Assembly: GCF_008830185.1 (NCBI RefSeq)
Contig: NZ_WAGX01000005.1
Coordinates: 310,001 to 374,000 of the forward strand
Source of the DNA: Candidatus Galacturonatibacter soehngenii
GTDB taxonomy: Bacteria > Bacillota > Clostridia > Lachnospirales > Lachnospiraceae
Direction: 5' to 3'
Length of the DNA: 64,000 nt
Under the pieces are notes generated by a model. The model saw nothing but the letters and a program-made list of their open reading frames with translations, made no database searches and was not told where the DNA came from. Below, piece by piece: positions 9,235-17,597 of this stretch. The translations under genes were made by a program, and so were the position numbers. Each line of letters begins with the position of its first letter. Positions within the stretch are counted from its first letter, which is position 1.

Positions 9235-10770
9235 CTATCTTTTCCAGTATTTTTTATCCAGTGTTTTATAGCAGATTGCTTCACTGATGTGTGGAATCTC
9301 GATTTCTTTTGCTCCTTCTAAATCTGCAATTGTTCTAGCTACTTTTAATATTCTATGATAAACACGAGCACTTAAATCCATCTTTGCAAAAATATTCTCC
9401 GCATATTTTTGAACTTCTTTTGTCAATTTACAATACTTTGCGATTTGATTTCCATTTAAATTAGAATTAAAATAAATTTCCGTTCCTTCGTAACGCTTAG
9501 CTTGTCTTTTATGAGCTAGTACTACTCTATCTTGGATATCTTTTGAACTTTCATTTTCGCTTTTGGCTGATAATTCATCATATTTCATTTGAGGAAGTTC
9601 AATGCAAATGTCAATTCGATCTAAAAGAGGTCCACTAATTCTTCCTAAGTATCTTAGGACTTGTGTTTCGGAACAACAACATTTATTCAAATCAGGATAG
9701 TAGCCACACGCGCATGGGTTCATTGCTCCTACAAGCATGAAGTTAGATGGAAATTGATAGCTTTGTGTCGCTTTTGAAATGTTGACTACCCGATCTTCTA
9801 AGGGTTGTCTTATACTCTCTAATACGGATTTATTAAACTCTGGAAGTTCATCTAAAAAAAGTACACCTCTATGGGAAAGGCTTACTTCTCCAGGCCTTAT
9901 GAAAGTACCTCCTCCGATTAATGATGTTTTTGTAATGGTGTGATGTGGGTTTCGAAATGGTCGATTGGATACGAGTGGATAATCCTGATTTAAATTACCA
10001 GAGATACTAAGAATTTTAGTGATTTCAATACTTTCCTCCAAAGAAATAGGAGGGAGGATAGTTGGTATTCTTTTTGCAAGCATGGTCTTTCCAGACCCTG
10101 GCGGTCCAATTAATAAAATATTATGCATTCCTGCAGATGCTATTTCACTTGCTCTTTTGGCAAGTACTTGTCCATTTACATCTTTAAAGTCAAGTGGACT
10201 AGAATTTTTTTGATTTGAAAAAATTTCTTCTATATTAATAGATTCCTTTTTAATTTCTTTTTGATTTTTCATGTATTGTATAAATTCTTCTAGTGTTTCA
10301 ACTCCAATCACCTCAATATTTTGCATAACAGATGCTTCTTTTGCATTTGCTTTTGGAACAATAAATTTCTTACATGCATATTGCTTGGCTGCAAATGCCA
10401 TTGGCAAAATTCCTTTTACTGGCTTTATCTCGCCACTTAGGCTTAATTCTCCAACAATTAAAACATCTTCTAAGTTCTTACAATCGATTAACTCAAGGGA
10501 TGCTAACAACGCTGCAGCTATCGGCAAATCAAAAAGAGAGCCCGACTTTCTTAAATCAGCAGGGGATAGGTTAACAGTTATTCTTTTAGGCGGCAAAGTA
10601 ATTCCTGTGTTACGAATCGCCGCCCTCACCCTTTCTTTTGCTTCTCTTACTTCACTTGAAAGATATCCTACCATTTCAAATGTTGGCATTCCATTGCTTA
10701 CATCTGCCTCAACATAGACTAGTTTACTGTCCATACCAATAACACATGATGACATAACAGTGCTAAACAT
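9235..10770 (-). CDS. comM: ComM/YifB-type Mg-chelatase-like AAA+ helicase
   Basis: ComM family proteins are hexameric helicases that promote branch migration during natural transformation. The 511-aa protein has the N-terminal ChlI-like domain, Walker A (GPPGSGKTMLAKRIP), the FRNPHHTITK motif, Walker B (GVLFLDELPEF) and a Cys cluster (NPCACGYYPD...CCCS) that likely binds zinc. GGAGGAG precedes the ATG. It forms a run with dprA, consistent with a role in handling incoming or recombining DNA. Confidence 0.95.
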   Translation of the reverse strand: MFSTVMSSCVIGMDSKLVYVEADVSNGMPTFEMVGYLSSEVREAKERVRAAIRNTGITLPPKRITVNLSPADLRKSGSLFDLPIAAALLASLELIDCKNLEDVLIVGELSLSGEIKPVKGILPMAFAAKQYACKKFIVPKANAKEASVMQNIEVIGVETLEEFIQYMKNQKEIKKESINIEEIFSNQKNSSPLDFKDVNGQVLAKRASEIASAGMHNILLIGPPGSGKTMLAKRIPTILPPISLEESIEITKILSISGNLNQDYPLVSNRPFRNPHHTITKTSLIGGGTFIRPGEVSLSHRGVLFLDELPEFNKSVLESIRQPLEDRVVNISKATQSYQFPSNFMLVGAMNPCACGYYPDLNKCCCSETQVLRYLGRISGPLLDRIDICIELPQMKYDELSAKSENESSKDIQDRVVLAHKRQAKRYEGTEIYFNSNLNGNQIAKYCKLTKEVQKYAENIFAKMDLSARVYHRILKVARTIADLEGAKEIEIPHISEAICYKTLDKKYWKR

Positions 10771-10811
10771 GTCGTATACTCCTCCTCATTTAATTGTATC
10801 TTGGATTTTAA

Positions 10812-10826
10812 GTGACGATACGTCAC
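10812..10826. repeat. Short palindrome upstream of comM
   Basis: GTGACG-ATA-CGTCAC is a perfect 6-bp inverted repeat with a 3-nt loop, about 40 nt upstream of the comM start. It could be an operator or a small mRNA hairpin. No regulator is assigned. Confidence 0.35.
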
Positions 10827-10836
10827 CTCTGCAAAT

Positions 10837-10853
10837 AAAACCAGACAGGTTTT
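10837..10853 (-). terminator. Short hairpin after sigK
   Basis: On the minus strand AAAACC and GGTTTT pair around a 5-nt loop 15 nt after the sigK stop, followed by ATTT. The stem is short and partly A/U, so this is a weak terminator candidate. Confidence 0.4.
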
Positions 10854-10867
10854 AGATTATATATGCA

Positions 10868-11506
10868 TCATAGCATATAATTGTATTTTTCAAAAGCTTT
10901 TTTTATTTGATTGAGTGCATTTTTTTCGATTCGAGACACATAGGATCTTGATATTCCTAGATACTTTGCAATTTCATGCTGGGTATATTCCTTATTATTA
11001 TAAAGTCCATACCTTAGTTCAATTACTATTTTTTCTCTTGGTTTTAAACAGCTTTCAATCACTTTATATAAAATTTCAATATCCTGTTTTAGGTCTACTT
11101 CATCATATATACTCACTGAGTTTACTTCGACAACGTCTAAAAGATTAATTTCATCTCCTTCTTTGCTGGTACCAATTGGTTCATATAATGAAACATCTTT
11201 TGCCGTCTTCTTCTTTGTTCTTAAAAGCATTAATAGCTCATTGTCAATGCAACGTGCAGCATATGTGGCAAGTCTGTTGCCTTTCGTATTATCAAAGGTA
11301 GAAACCGCCTTAATAAGCCCTATCGTACCAATTGAAATCATATCTTCAATGTCTTCTTCCATAAAGCTATATTTTTTGACAATATGTGCAACTAATCTTA
11401 AATTTCTTTCAATAAGAATATTTCTTGCCTCTATGTCCCCTTCCTTAACTCTCTCCAAATAATGTTTTTCTTCATCTGCACCTAATGGCATGGGAAAGGT
11501 TCTCAA
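10868..11506 (-). CDS. sigK: Sporulation sigma factor SigK (no pro-sequence)
   Basis: Sigma-K directs late gene expression in the mother cell during sporulation. The sequence is highly like Bacillus sigma-K: region 2 (NLRLVAHIVKKY, DMISIGTIGLIKAV, KGNRLATYAARCIDNELLM) and region 4 (YTQHEIAKYLGISRSYVSRI EKNAL in the recognition helix-turn-helix). I prefer the TTG at 11506 (212 aa) because GAGGTG lies 6 nt upstream. A TTG at 11524 is possible, and an in-frame TAA two codons further up closes the frame. Either way there is no room for the roughly 20-residue membrane pro-sequence of Bacillus. The gene is uninterrupted, so no skin-type element splits it. Confidence 0.9.
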   Translation of the reverse strand: MRTFPMPLGADEEKHYLERVKEGDIEARNILIERNLRLVAHIVKKYSFMEEDIEDMISIGTIGLIKAVSTFDNTKGNRLATYAARCIDNELLMLLRTKKKTAKDVSLYEPIGTSKEGDEINLLDVVEVNSVSIYDEVDLKQDIEILYKVIESCLKPREKIVIELRYGLYNNKEYTQHEIAKYLGISRSYVSRIEKNALNQIKKAFEKYNYML

Positions 11507-11571
11507 TTGAAGCACCTCAAGCAATATTTATTATATTCTATGTTTCAGCCATATACTTTGTGCCTTTCCAC

Positions 11572-11637
11572 AAAAAAGAAGAATAAGTCCTACTAGAAGA
11601 AAACTAAGCCTTCCTTCTTTTTGCAGAACTTATTCTT
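11572..11637 (-). terminator. Terminator of the ireB-trhP gene run
   Basis: On the minus strand AAGAATAAGT (11628-11637) pairs perfectly with ACTTATTCTT (11579-11588) and is followed by CTTTTTT (11572-11578). It lies 24 nt after trhP, before sigK. Confidence 0.75.
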
Positions 11638-11660
11638 ATGATAATGATTATGTCATCCTA

Positions 11661-12887
11661 TTAATCTTCTTTTACACGTAAAATGTCAAACTCTTCTAAT
11701 TCAACTCCAAGGTCAATAAACAATACTTGTTTTGGATGTGGAGCATTCTCCATTTCCTGTCCTTCTTCGTCTGTTATTCGTTTCACAACTACTTCGATAT
11801 TCTCACCATTTGGCTTCATAACTTCAATAGACTGTCCGACATGAAACTTATTTCTTTGTTCAATTCGATACAATCCCTCTTCGTTTTTTTCTCCTACAAT
11901 ACCAAGGTAGGTATATTCTCTTACATAGACATTGCTATCATATATTTGTGTTTCTTCCGTTGGCTTGCCAAAGAAAAATCCTGTCGTAAATTTACGATAG
12001 GTACATTTACCAATCTCTTCTTTATACCATGATAAATTTTGCCTATATTTTTCTTCTGACTCTAAGTAATCATCAATTGCCTTTCGATAAGTTCTTGCAA
12101 CTGTTGCTACATAAAGGGCAGTTTTCATTCTACCTTCAATTTTAAGGCTATCAATTCCTGCCTGTAATACTTCTGGTATATACTCAATCATGCATAAATC
12201 TTTTGAGTTAAAAATATAAGTCCCATTATCATTTTCATACACCGGAAAATATTCTCCTGGTCTTTTTTCTTCTACAACCGAATATTTCCATCTACATGGA
12301 TGGGTGCAAGCACCTTGATTGGCATCCCTTCCAGTAAAGAAATTACTGAGTAAACATCTACCAGAATATGAGATACACATCGCACCATGAATAAAGCTTT
12401 CTATTTCCATATCATCTGGAACATTTTTTCGTATTTCTTTGATTTCTTCCAACGATAATTCTCTGGCACTTACAACACGCTTTGCACCGAGTTTATACCA
12501 AAAATTATACGTTCCATAGTTTGTATTATTCGCTTGAGTACTGATATGGATTTCCATATTAGGAATTACTTCCTTAGCGATTGAAAAAATTCCTGGATCA
12601 GAAATAATCACTGCATCGGGTCCCATTAATTCTAATTCCTTAAAATATTCCCCTACACCTTCCAAATCAGTATTGTGCCCTATTATATTAGCTGTTACAT
12701 AAACTTTCACACCATGTGCGTGTGCAAACTCTATCCCAGCTTTCATATCTTCCTTTGAGAAGTTCTTTGCCTTTGCTCTTAATCCAAAAGCTTCTCCTCC
12801 AATATATACTGCATCCGCGCCAAACTTAACCGCTATCTTTAATACTTCTAAGCTACTGGCCGGAACTAATAATTCTGGATGTTTCAT
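11661..12887 (-). CDS. trhP: Peptidase U32-family tRNA hydroxylation protein (TrhP)
   Basis: U32-family proteins of this type (Bacillus YrrO, E. coli TrhP) are prephenate-dependent enzymes that make 5-hydroxyuridine at tRNA position 34; they are not proteases. The 408-aa protein has the U32 signature region with AMCISYSGRCLLSNFFTGRD and the following cysteines (GACTHPCRW), candidate iron-sulfur ligands, and a C-terminal beta-barrel extension. It is 13 nt downstream of the TrmR-like methyltransferase, which would methylate the product. The ATG has AGTAGGA upstream. Only one U32 gene is present here, whereas Bacillus has two adjacent. Confidence 0.87.
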   Translation of the reverse strand: MKHPELLVPASSLEVLKIAVKFGADAVYIGGEAFGLRAKAKNFSKEDMKAGIEFAHAHGVKVYVTANIIGHNTDLEGVGEYFKELELMGPDAVIISDPGIFSIAKEVIPNMEIHISTQANNTNYGTYNFWYKLGAKRVVSARELSLEEIKEIRKNVPDDMEIESFIHGAMCISYSGRCLLSNFFTGRDANQGACTHPCRWKYSVVEEKRPGEYFPVYENDNGTYIFNSKDLCMIEYIPEVLQAGIDSLKIEGRMKTALYVATVARTYRKAIDDYLESEEKYRQNLSWYKEEIGKCTYRKFTTGFFFGKPTEETQIYDSNVYVREYTYLGIVGEKNEEGLYRIEQRNKFHVGQSIEVMKPNGENIEVVVKRITDEEGQEMENAPHPKQVLFIDLGVELEEFDILRVKED

Positions 12888-12899
12888 CTTTTATTCCTA

Positions 12900-13547
12900 C
12901 TACTTTCTTTGTAATACACTCATTGTTACGCCATCTCCAATTGGTAGTATGGTTGTTGTAAACTCATCTGTATGCGTGAGTTCATATAGATATTCCCGCA
13001 TTCGTGAATGTATCGTTCTCTTTCTTCTTGTTACCGCAAAACGTGATTCAATAATATCTCCATCTTGCAACACGTTATCAGATACTAAAACTCCACCATT
13101 TACCAAAAGTCTTTTAACTTCTGGCAAAAAGTTAATATATTGAGCCTTGGCAGCATCCATAAAAATCATATCATACTGCCCGCTTAAATTTGTCATAATC
13201 TCTAATGCATCGCCTTCTAATAATGTAATCTTATCTTGCATGCCAGCTCTTTTAAAGTTTTCAATTGCAATAGGTATGCGTTTTTCATATTTTTCTATCG
13301 TTGTAATTTTACATTCATTGTCTGTATATTCACCCATTAGAATGGTTGAAAAACCAATTGCAGTCCCCACTTCTAATATATTCTTGGGCTGTCTCATTGC
13401 TAGCAAAACCTTTAAAAAACTTTGCATTTCTTTTCGAATAATTGGAACATAAGTTTTTAATGCTTCATCTTCAATCGCATCAAGCAATGGGGTGTTACCA
13501 GAATCCAATGAATTAATATATGCTTTCATTCTCTCATCTACTATCAC
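12900..13547 (-). CDS. trmR: tRNA 5-hydroxyuridine O-methyltransferase (TrmR-like)
   Basis: Class I SAM-dependent O-methyltransferase of the COMT-like family. Motif I is NILEVGTAIGFSTILM, the acidic residue after it lies in KITTIEKYEK, and the metal-binding acidic site is in MIFMDAAKAQY...VSDNVL. The Bacillus counterpart YrrM/TrmR turns ho5U34 into mo5U34, and its place next to trhP supports the same role. I prefer the GTG at 13547 (215 aa, AGAGG 9 nt upstream); a GTG at 13568 would overlap the preceding gene by 17 nt. Confidence 0.85.
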   Translation of the reverse strand: MIVDERMKAYINSLDSGNTPLLDAIEDEALKTYVPIIRKEMQSFLKVLLAMRQPKNILEVGTAIGFSTILMGEYTDNECKITTIEKYEKRIPIAIENFKRAGMQDKITLLEGDALEIMTNLSGQYDMIFMDAAKAQYINFLPEVKRLLVNGGVLVSDNVLQDGDIIESRFAVTRRKRTIHSRMREYLYELTHTDEFTTTILPIGDGVTMSVLQRK

Positions 13548-13551
13548 ACGA

Positions 13552-13938
13552 TTATTCCTCTTTTTCACTTTCCTGCGAATCTGCTGTAATGGTCTGAATC
13601 ATTTCTTCTGCTGTCATGGATGTATTAAGTGTGTATCTTCCTGATTTTACTTTGCCGTTTACTGACATCAACTTCATTTGTACGTAAAACACCTTGGCAT
13701 CTCGAACCAATCCTTTCTCCTCTAGGAATTTCCCCAGTTCATACGCAGAAAGTTTTGAATCGATTGTCACACTTACGTCCCTTCCAGGCTCTGCGGTAAT
13801 TGGTTGTTCTGCAAAAACTGAAAACCCAAATGAATAAGCCTTCATTCCACCATTATAAATCACTATAATAATTAGCGCTAAAAATATAACTTCTACAGAA
13901 ACGCTAATAATTGTTGTTACGAATTTTTTAGCACTCAT
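13552..13938 (-). CDS. MltG-like protein lacking the catalytic domain
   Basis: The 128-aa product has one N-terminal membrane helix (about residues 10-30) followed by an external LysM-like region (VTIDSKLSAYELGKFLEEKG, then KSGRYTLNTSMTAEEMIQTI) that matches the region before the catalytic YceG domain of the endolytic murein transglycosylase MltG. The YceG domain with its catalytic Glu is absent: the frame stops right after the LysM-like part. The gene occupies the position of Bacillus yrrL (mltG), just before trmR. It has a proper start and a tight position, so it looks like a stable short form rather than debris. It may bind peptidoglycan or modulate a partner enzyme; that is inference. Confidence 0.75.
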   Translation of the reverse strand: MSAKKFVTTIISVSVEVIFLALIIIVIYNGGMKAYSFGFSVFAEQPITAEPGRDVSVTIDSKLSAYELGKFLEEKGLVRDAKVFYVQMKLMSVNGKVKSGRYTLNTSMTAEEMIQTITADSQESEKEE

Positions 13939-13959
13939 CCCACACCGCCTTGTCCTTAG

Positions 13960-14295
13960 CTAAAACTCAAGTTCTAAATCCACAAGATTTACTATTGCCA
14001 TATTAATTTCTTGTATCATCTTACACAATCGAAGTTCAGCAGTTAAAAAAGCCATAACCTTCGGATCTTTTTTTAAGTCTTTATACTGCTGTTCCATTTT
14101 GTCAAGTTCAGCAAAATAATCTTCTACCTCAACATTATCTTGCAGTTTGAAGTTTTGTATCCGATATTCATTTAACCTTTTACAAAGCTCTAAATTCCCT
14201 TTTATGGCATCTTTTGCTTCGTTATACGCTCTATATTCATCGCTACTTTGAATTGCCTCTGTTAAACGTTTCGTGCACTGCAAAACATGACTCAT
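13960..14295 (-). CDS. YlbF/YmcA family protein
   Basis: Members of this helical family (YlbF, YmcA in Bacillus) form a complex with YaaT that steers RNase Y processing. The product (111 aa) is all-helical and charged, with the family-like central region ELCKRLNEYRIQNFKLQ and DYFAELDKMEQQYKDLKKDP. I chose the ATG at 14295 because AGGTG lies 5 nt upstream; the longer frame to 14358 would overlap the RNase J gene by 55 nt. It directly follows the RNase J gene, which suggests a link to RNA turnover. Confidence 0.75.
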   Translation of the reverse strand: MSHVLQCTKRLTEAIQSSDEYRAYNEAKDAIKGNLELCKRLNEYRIQNFKLQDNVEVEDYFAELDKMEQQYKDLKKDPKVMAFLTAELRLCKMIQEINMAIVNLVDLELEF

Positions 14296-14303
14296 TACAT
14301 CAC

Positions 14304-15968
14304 CTATACTTCCATGATAATCGGTAATATCATTGGATTTCTTTTTGTTTTTTTCCACAGATAGTCACTTAATGAATCTTTTACTGTATTCTTAATTTTT
14401 CCCCAATCGGAAATGTTTTTGTTCAAACAGCTATCTAAAGCATCACTCACTACTTGTCTTGCTTCATCCATTAGTCCTTCCGATTCTCTAACATATACAA
14501 ATCCCCTCGAAACAATATCTGGCCCAGCAAGTACTTGGTTACTATATTTTTCTAAAGTCAATACTACAATCAATATACCATCTTCTGCAAGATGTTGTCT
14601 ATCCCTTAGTACAATATTACCGACATCACCAACACCAAGTCCATCGACTAAAATCGTCCCAGTTGGTACCTTCCCTGTCACTTCGGCTGTTTCTTCACCA
14701 AGCTCTAATACATCACCCGACTGCATGATAAATATATTCTCTTTTGGGATTCCAATACTCTTTGCAACCTCAGCATGTGCCTTTAAATGTCTGAATTCAC
14801 CATGTACAGGTATTGCATATTTTGGACGAACTAATGAATAAATTAATTTAATTTCTTCTTGGCAAGCATGTCCAGATACGTGAGTATCTTGAAAAATTAC
14901 ATTTGCACCTGTTCTAGATAGTTCGTTAATCACCTTTGATACTGCTTTTTCATTTCCCGGAATTGGGTTGGAACTAAATATTACTGTATCACCAGGCTTT
15001 ATTGTCACTTTCTTATGAATATGTGCAGCCATCCTTGATAATGCCGCCATTGATTCGCCCTGACTTCCAGTTGTAATTAGCACAGTTTGCTCGTCTGGAT
15101 AATTTTTCAACTGTTCAATATCGATTAGCGTTTTATCTGGTATATTAATATATCCAAGTTCTGAAGCAATTCCGATAATGCTAACCATACTTCTGCCTTC
15201 AACAACAACCTTTCGGCCAAATTTATAAGCAGAGTTAATGATTTGTTGTACCCTATCTACATTAGATGCAAAGGTAGCAACAATGATTCTTGAATTTTTA
15301 TTTTCCGCAAAAATATTATCAAAGGTTTTACCCACTGACTTTTCTGACATGGTAAATCCTGGTCTTTCTGCATTCGTGCTATCACACATAAGAGCGAGAA
15401 CACCCTTTTTGCCAATTTCTCCAAATCTTTGTAAATCAATGGTGTCTCCAAAAACTGGCGTATAATCAACCTTAAAGTCACCCGTATGAACTACAGTACC
15501 AGCAGGAGAATAAATGGCAAGAGCCGAAGCATCCGCTATACTATGATTTGTTTTAATAAATTCAATACGAAAAGCACCAAGGTTGATAGATTGTCCATGT
15601 TTTATTACTTTTCTTCTTGTAGACTTTACAAGATTGTGTTCTTTTAATTTGTTTTCAATGATTCCCATTGTTAATTTTGTTGTATAAATAGGGATATTGA
15701 TTTCCTTTAGCACATAAGGAAGTGCACCGATATGATCCTCGTGCCCATGGGTAATGATAAACCCTTTTACTTTGTCAATATTATCTTTTAAAAATGTTAC
15801 ATCTGGTATTACCAGATCAATTCCTAGCATGTCATCTTCTGGAAATGACAATCCGCAGTCCACAACAATAATACTGTCTTCAAACTGAAAGGCAGTAATG
15901 TTCATTCCTATTTGCTCTAATCCGCCTAAAGGAATGATTTTCAATTTTGAGTTGTTAATGTTTTTCAA
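14304..15968 (-). CDS. rnj: Ribonuclease J
   Basis: RNase J is the metallo-beta-lactamase/beta-CASP ribonuclease with 5'-exonuclease and endonuclease activity in mRNA decay and rRNA maturation. The 554-aa protein has the zinc motif HGHEDHIGALPY, further ligands in TNHSIADA and VVHTGDFKVD, and the beta-CASP motifs (LMCDSTNAERPG, TGSQGE, HVSGHA, PVHGEFRHL), then the C-terminal domain. The start is TTG with GGAGG about 10 nt upstream. One gene is present here, so J1 and J2 cannot be told apart. It is co-directional with fur and ylbF. Confidence 0.96.
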   Translation of the reverse strand: MKNINNSKLKIIPLGGLEQIGMNITAFQFEDSIIVVDCGLSFPEDDMLGIDLVIPDVTFLKDNIDKVKGFIITHGHEDHIGALPYVLKEINIPIYTTKLTMGIIENKLKEHNLVKSTRRKVIKHGQSINLGAFRIEFIKTNHSIADASALAIYSPAGTVVHTGDFKVDYTPVFGDTIDLQRFGEIGKKGVLALMCDSTNAERPGFTMSEKSVGKTFDNIFAENKNSRIIVATFASNVDRVQQIINSAYKFGRKVVVEGRSMVSIIGIASELGYINIPDKTLIDIEQLKNYPDEQTVLITTGSQGESMAALSRMAAHIHKKVTIKPGDTVIFSSNPIPGNEKAVSKVINELSRTGANVIFQDTHVSGHACQEEIKLIYSLVRPKYAIPVHGEFRHLKAHAEVAKSIGIPKENIFIMQSGDVLELGEETAEVTGKVPTGTILVDGLGVGDVGNIVLRDRQHLAEDGILIVVLTLEKYSNQVLAGPDIVSRGFVYVRESEGLMDEARQVVSDALDSCLNKNISDWGKIKNTVKDSLSDYLWKKTKRNPMILPIIMEV

Positions 15969-16009
15969 TAAAAATTACCTCCATGTATATAAATTTCCGC
16001 ACATTATTC

Positions 16010-16468
16010 CTAATCTTTTTCCTTCGCAGAACAATCTTTGCAAAGTCCATAAAGCTTTACTTCATGATCTAGTACTTTAAATGAAATATGATCCATGATT
16101 CTTTTTTCCAGTTCATCCAGTAAATCATCTTCAAAAGAAAGTACTTTACTGCATTTGACACATATCAAATGATGATGATGGTGTTTTTTTGAATTTTCAT
16201 CATGATTACTAATTTCATAACGAACAAAACCGTCATCCAAATTAATACGATCAATTAAGTCAAGCTCTAATAGAAGCTGTATTGTTCTATATACTGTGGC
16301 TAAACCTATTTCAGGAAAATCCACTTTTATTAATTCGTATATCTCTTCTGCTGTTAAATGTATGTCAGGCGAATTGGATAAAACTTCAAGAACCCTAACT
16401 CTTTGAGTTGTCACTTTTAAGCCTTTTTGCCTAAGTAATTCCTTGAATTCATCCTTATCAACTGACAT
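16010..16468 (-). CDS. fur: Fur family metal-responsive repressor
   Basis: Ferric-uptake-regulator family protein with an N-terminal winged helix (LKVTTQRVRVLEVL, ATVYRTIQLLLELDLID) and a C-terminal dimerisation/metal domain. It has a run of five histidines followed by LICVKCSKVLSFEDD and a final CKDC: the two CxxC pairs are the structural zinc site. The composition is more Fur/Zur-like than PerR-like, but the sensed metal cannot be fixed from sequence. The ATG at 16468 (152 aa) has GAGAGGTG upstream; an in-frame GTG at 16477 falls inside that ribosome-binding site. Confidence 0.9.
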   Translation of the reverse strand: MSVDKDEFKELLRQKGLKVTTQRVRVLEVLSNSPDIHLTAEEIYELIKVDFPEIGLATVYRTIQLLLELDLIDRINLDDGFVRYEISNHDENSKKHHHHHLICVKCSKVLSFEDDLLDELEKRIMDHISFKVLDHEVKLYGLCKDCSAKEKD

Positions 16469-16530
16469 TAATTTCACCTCTCATAACTAGAATAAAATGC
16501 TATTATTAATCAGCCATTGGCTGTGTTTAC

Positions 16531-16785
16531 CTATTTTTGTATCTCTATATCATCTAATATTTCCGAAAAAATATTAGAAACATATTCTAATTCTTCTTCC
16601 TCTTCTACCATTTCATAGATAGCTTCTTCATCTTCTACATCAGACAAATCTTTCAAAATAAAGGCATCTGCATCACCTTCTTCTTCTTCTGTTACCAAAA
16701 TATAATTTATTCCATTGATTTTGGTCTCTTCTATCACATAAAAATCTACAGCATCATCATCGAACTGAAATTTTATTTTTTCCAT
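16531..16785 (-). CDS. DUF1292 (YrzB-like) protein
   Basis: Small very acidic protein (84 aa from the ATG at 16785, GGAGG 5 nt upstream) of the DUF1292/UPF0473 family, with the family pattern FQFDDDAVDFYVIEETKING followed by YILVTEEEEGDADAFILKDL. Function is unknown. Its place between ruvX and fur keeps the conserved Firmicute trio ireB-ruvX-DUF1292. In-frame ATGs at 16788 and 16797 are less well spaced. Confidence 0.88.
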   Translation of the reverse strand: MEKIKFQFDDDAVDFYVIEETKINGINYILVTEEEEGDADAFILKDLSDVEDEEAIYEMVEEEEELEYVSNIFSEILDDIEIQK

Positions 16786-16825
16786 CATTTCCTCCATTGC
16801 CTACAGCATTTTACACTGTAACAAA

Positions 16826-17257
16826 CTACTTATTTTGATTCGATAAAAAATCCAAATATCCTTGCAAAATGAAGACCGCAGCAAGTTTATCCACATACAG
16901 CTTACGATCTTCTCTTCTAATCTGTCCCTCTATCATGGTTCTATCTGCTTCCACTGTTGTTAATCGTTCATCCCACATCGTGACAGGTAAATTCATTCTT
17001 CTCTCAAGCATCTCCTTGAATTCTAAGGATTTTATCCCTCGATCACCAACAGAGTTATCCATATTTTTAGGAAATCCTAGCACAATTTCCTCGACCTCGT
17101 ATTCTTCAATTAACTGTTCAAGACGTGCTAATGTCTGTCTTAATTTATTCTCAGATTTTCTACGTACAATCTCAATCCCTTGAGCTGTATAACCCAATGA
17201 ATCACTGATTGCAACGCCAACTGTTTTGGAACCATAATCCAAACCCATTATTCGCAT
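16826..17257 (-). CDS. ruvX: Holliday junction resolvase-like protein RuvX/YqgF
   Basis: RNase H-fold protein of the YqgF family, implicated in pre-16S rRNA 5'-end processing and resolvase-like activity. The 143-aa product has [33 protein letters not shown] and [10 protein letters not shown], which hold the conserved acidic residues. AGGTGAA precedes the ATG. It lies 7 nt after ireB. Confidence 0.95.
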   Translation of the reverse strand: MRIMGLDYGSKTVGVAISDSLGYTAQGIEIVRRKSENKLRQTLARLEQLIEEYEVEEIVLGFPKNMDNSVGDRGIKSLEFKEMLERRMNLPVTMWDERLTTVEADRTMIEGQIRREDRKLYVDKLAAVFILQGYLDFLSNQNK

Positions 17258-17264
17258 ATTTCAC

Positions 17265-17528
17265 CTATTCCCACTTATTTGTCTTAATATATTCCTTTAA
17301 AACTTCTTCTACAAGTTCATCACGTTCTACTTTCATAATCAAACTTCTTGCATTACGATGACTTGTAATATAAGTTGGGTCTCCTGACATAATATATCCG
17401 ACAATCTGATTAACAGGGTTATATCCTTTCTCAGTTAAAGCCTGATATACTACATTAAGAACTTCCTTTACTTGTACTACAGGTTCGGCCTGTACTTTGA
17501 AATATTGTGTATTATTTTTATCCTGCAT
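17265..17528 (-). CDS. ireB: IreB family regulatory phosphoprotein
   Basis: UPF0297/IreB family protein of 87 aa, with the signature GYNPVNQIVGYIMSGDPTYI and TSHRNARSLI. In Enterococcus IreB is a substrate of the Ser/Thr kinase IreK and restrains cephalosporin resistance. The family's N-terminal threonine region is represented here by NNTQYFKV. No kinase gene is present in this window. It heads the conserved ireB-ruvX-DUF1292 set. Confidence 0.93.
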   Translation of the reverse strand: MQDKNNTQYFKVQAEPVVQVKEVLNVVYQALTEKGYNPVNQIVGYIMSGDPTYITSHRNARSLIMKVERDELVEEVLKEYIKTNKWE

Positions 17529-17597
17529 ACTACCACGCCCTTAATTAGTCTATATTCTTATTCTAATATAAATCAATCTAAAATTCAATGAGTTTAT

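Noticed and set aside
16131-16200. Five consecutive histidines in the Fur protein, suggesting an engineered tag
   Set aside because: They lie inside the protein at the normal His-rich metal site of Fur, directly before the conserved CxxC, so they are natural.
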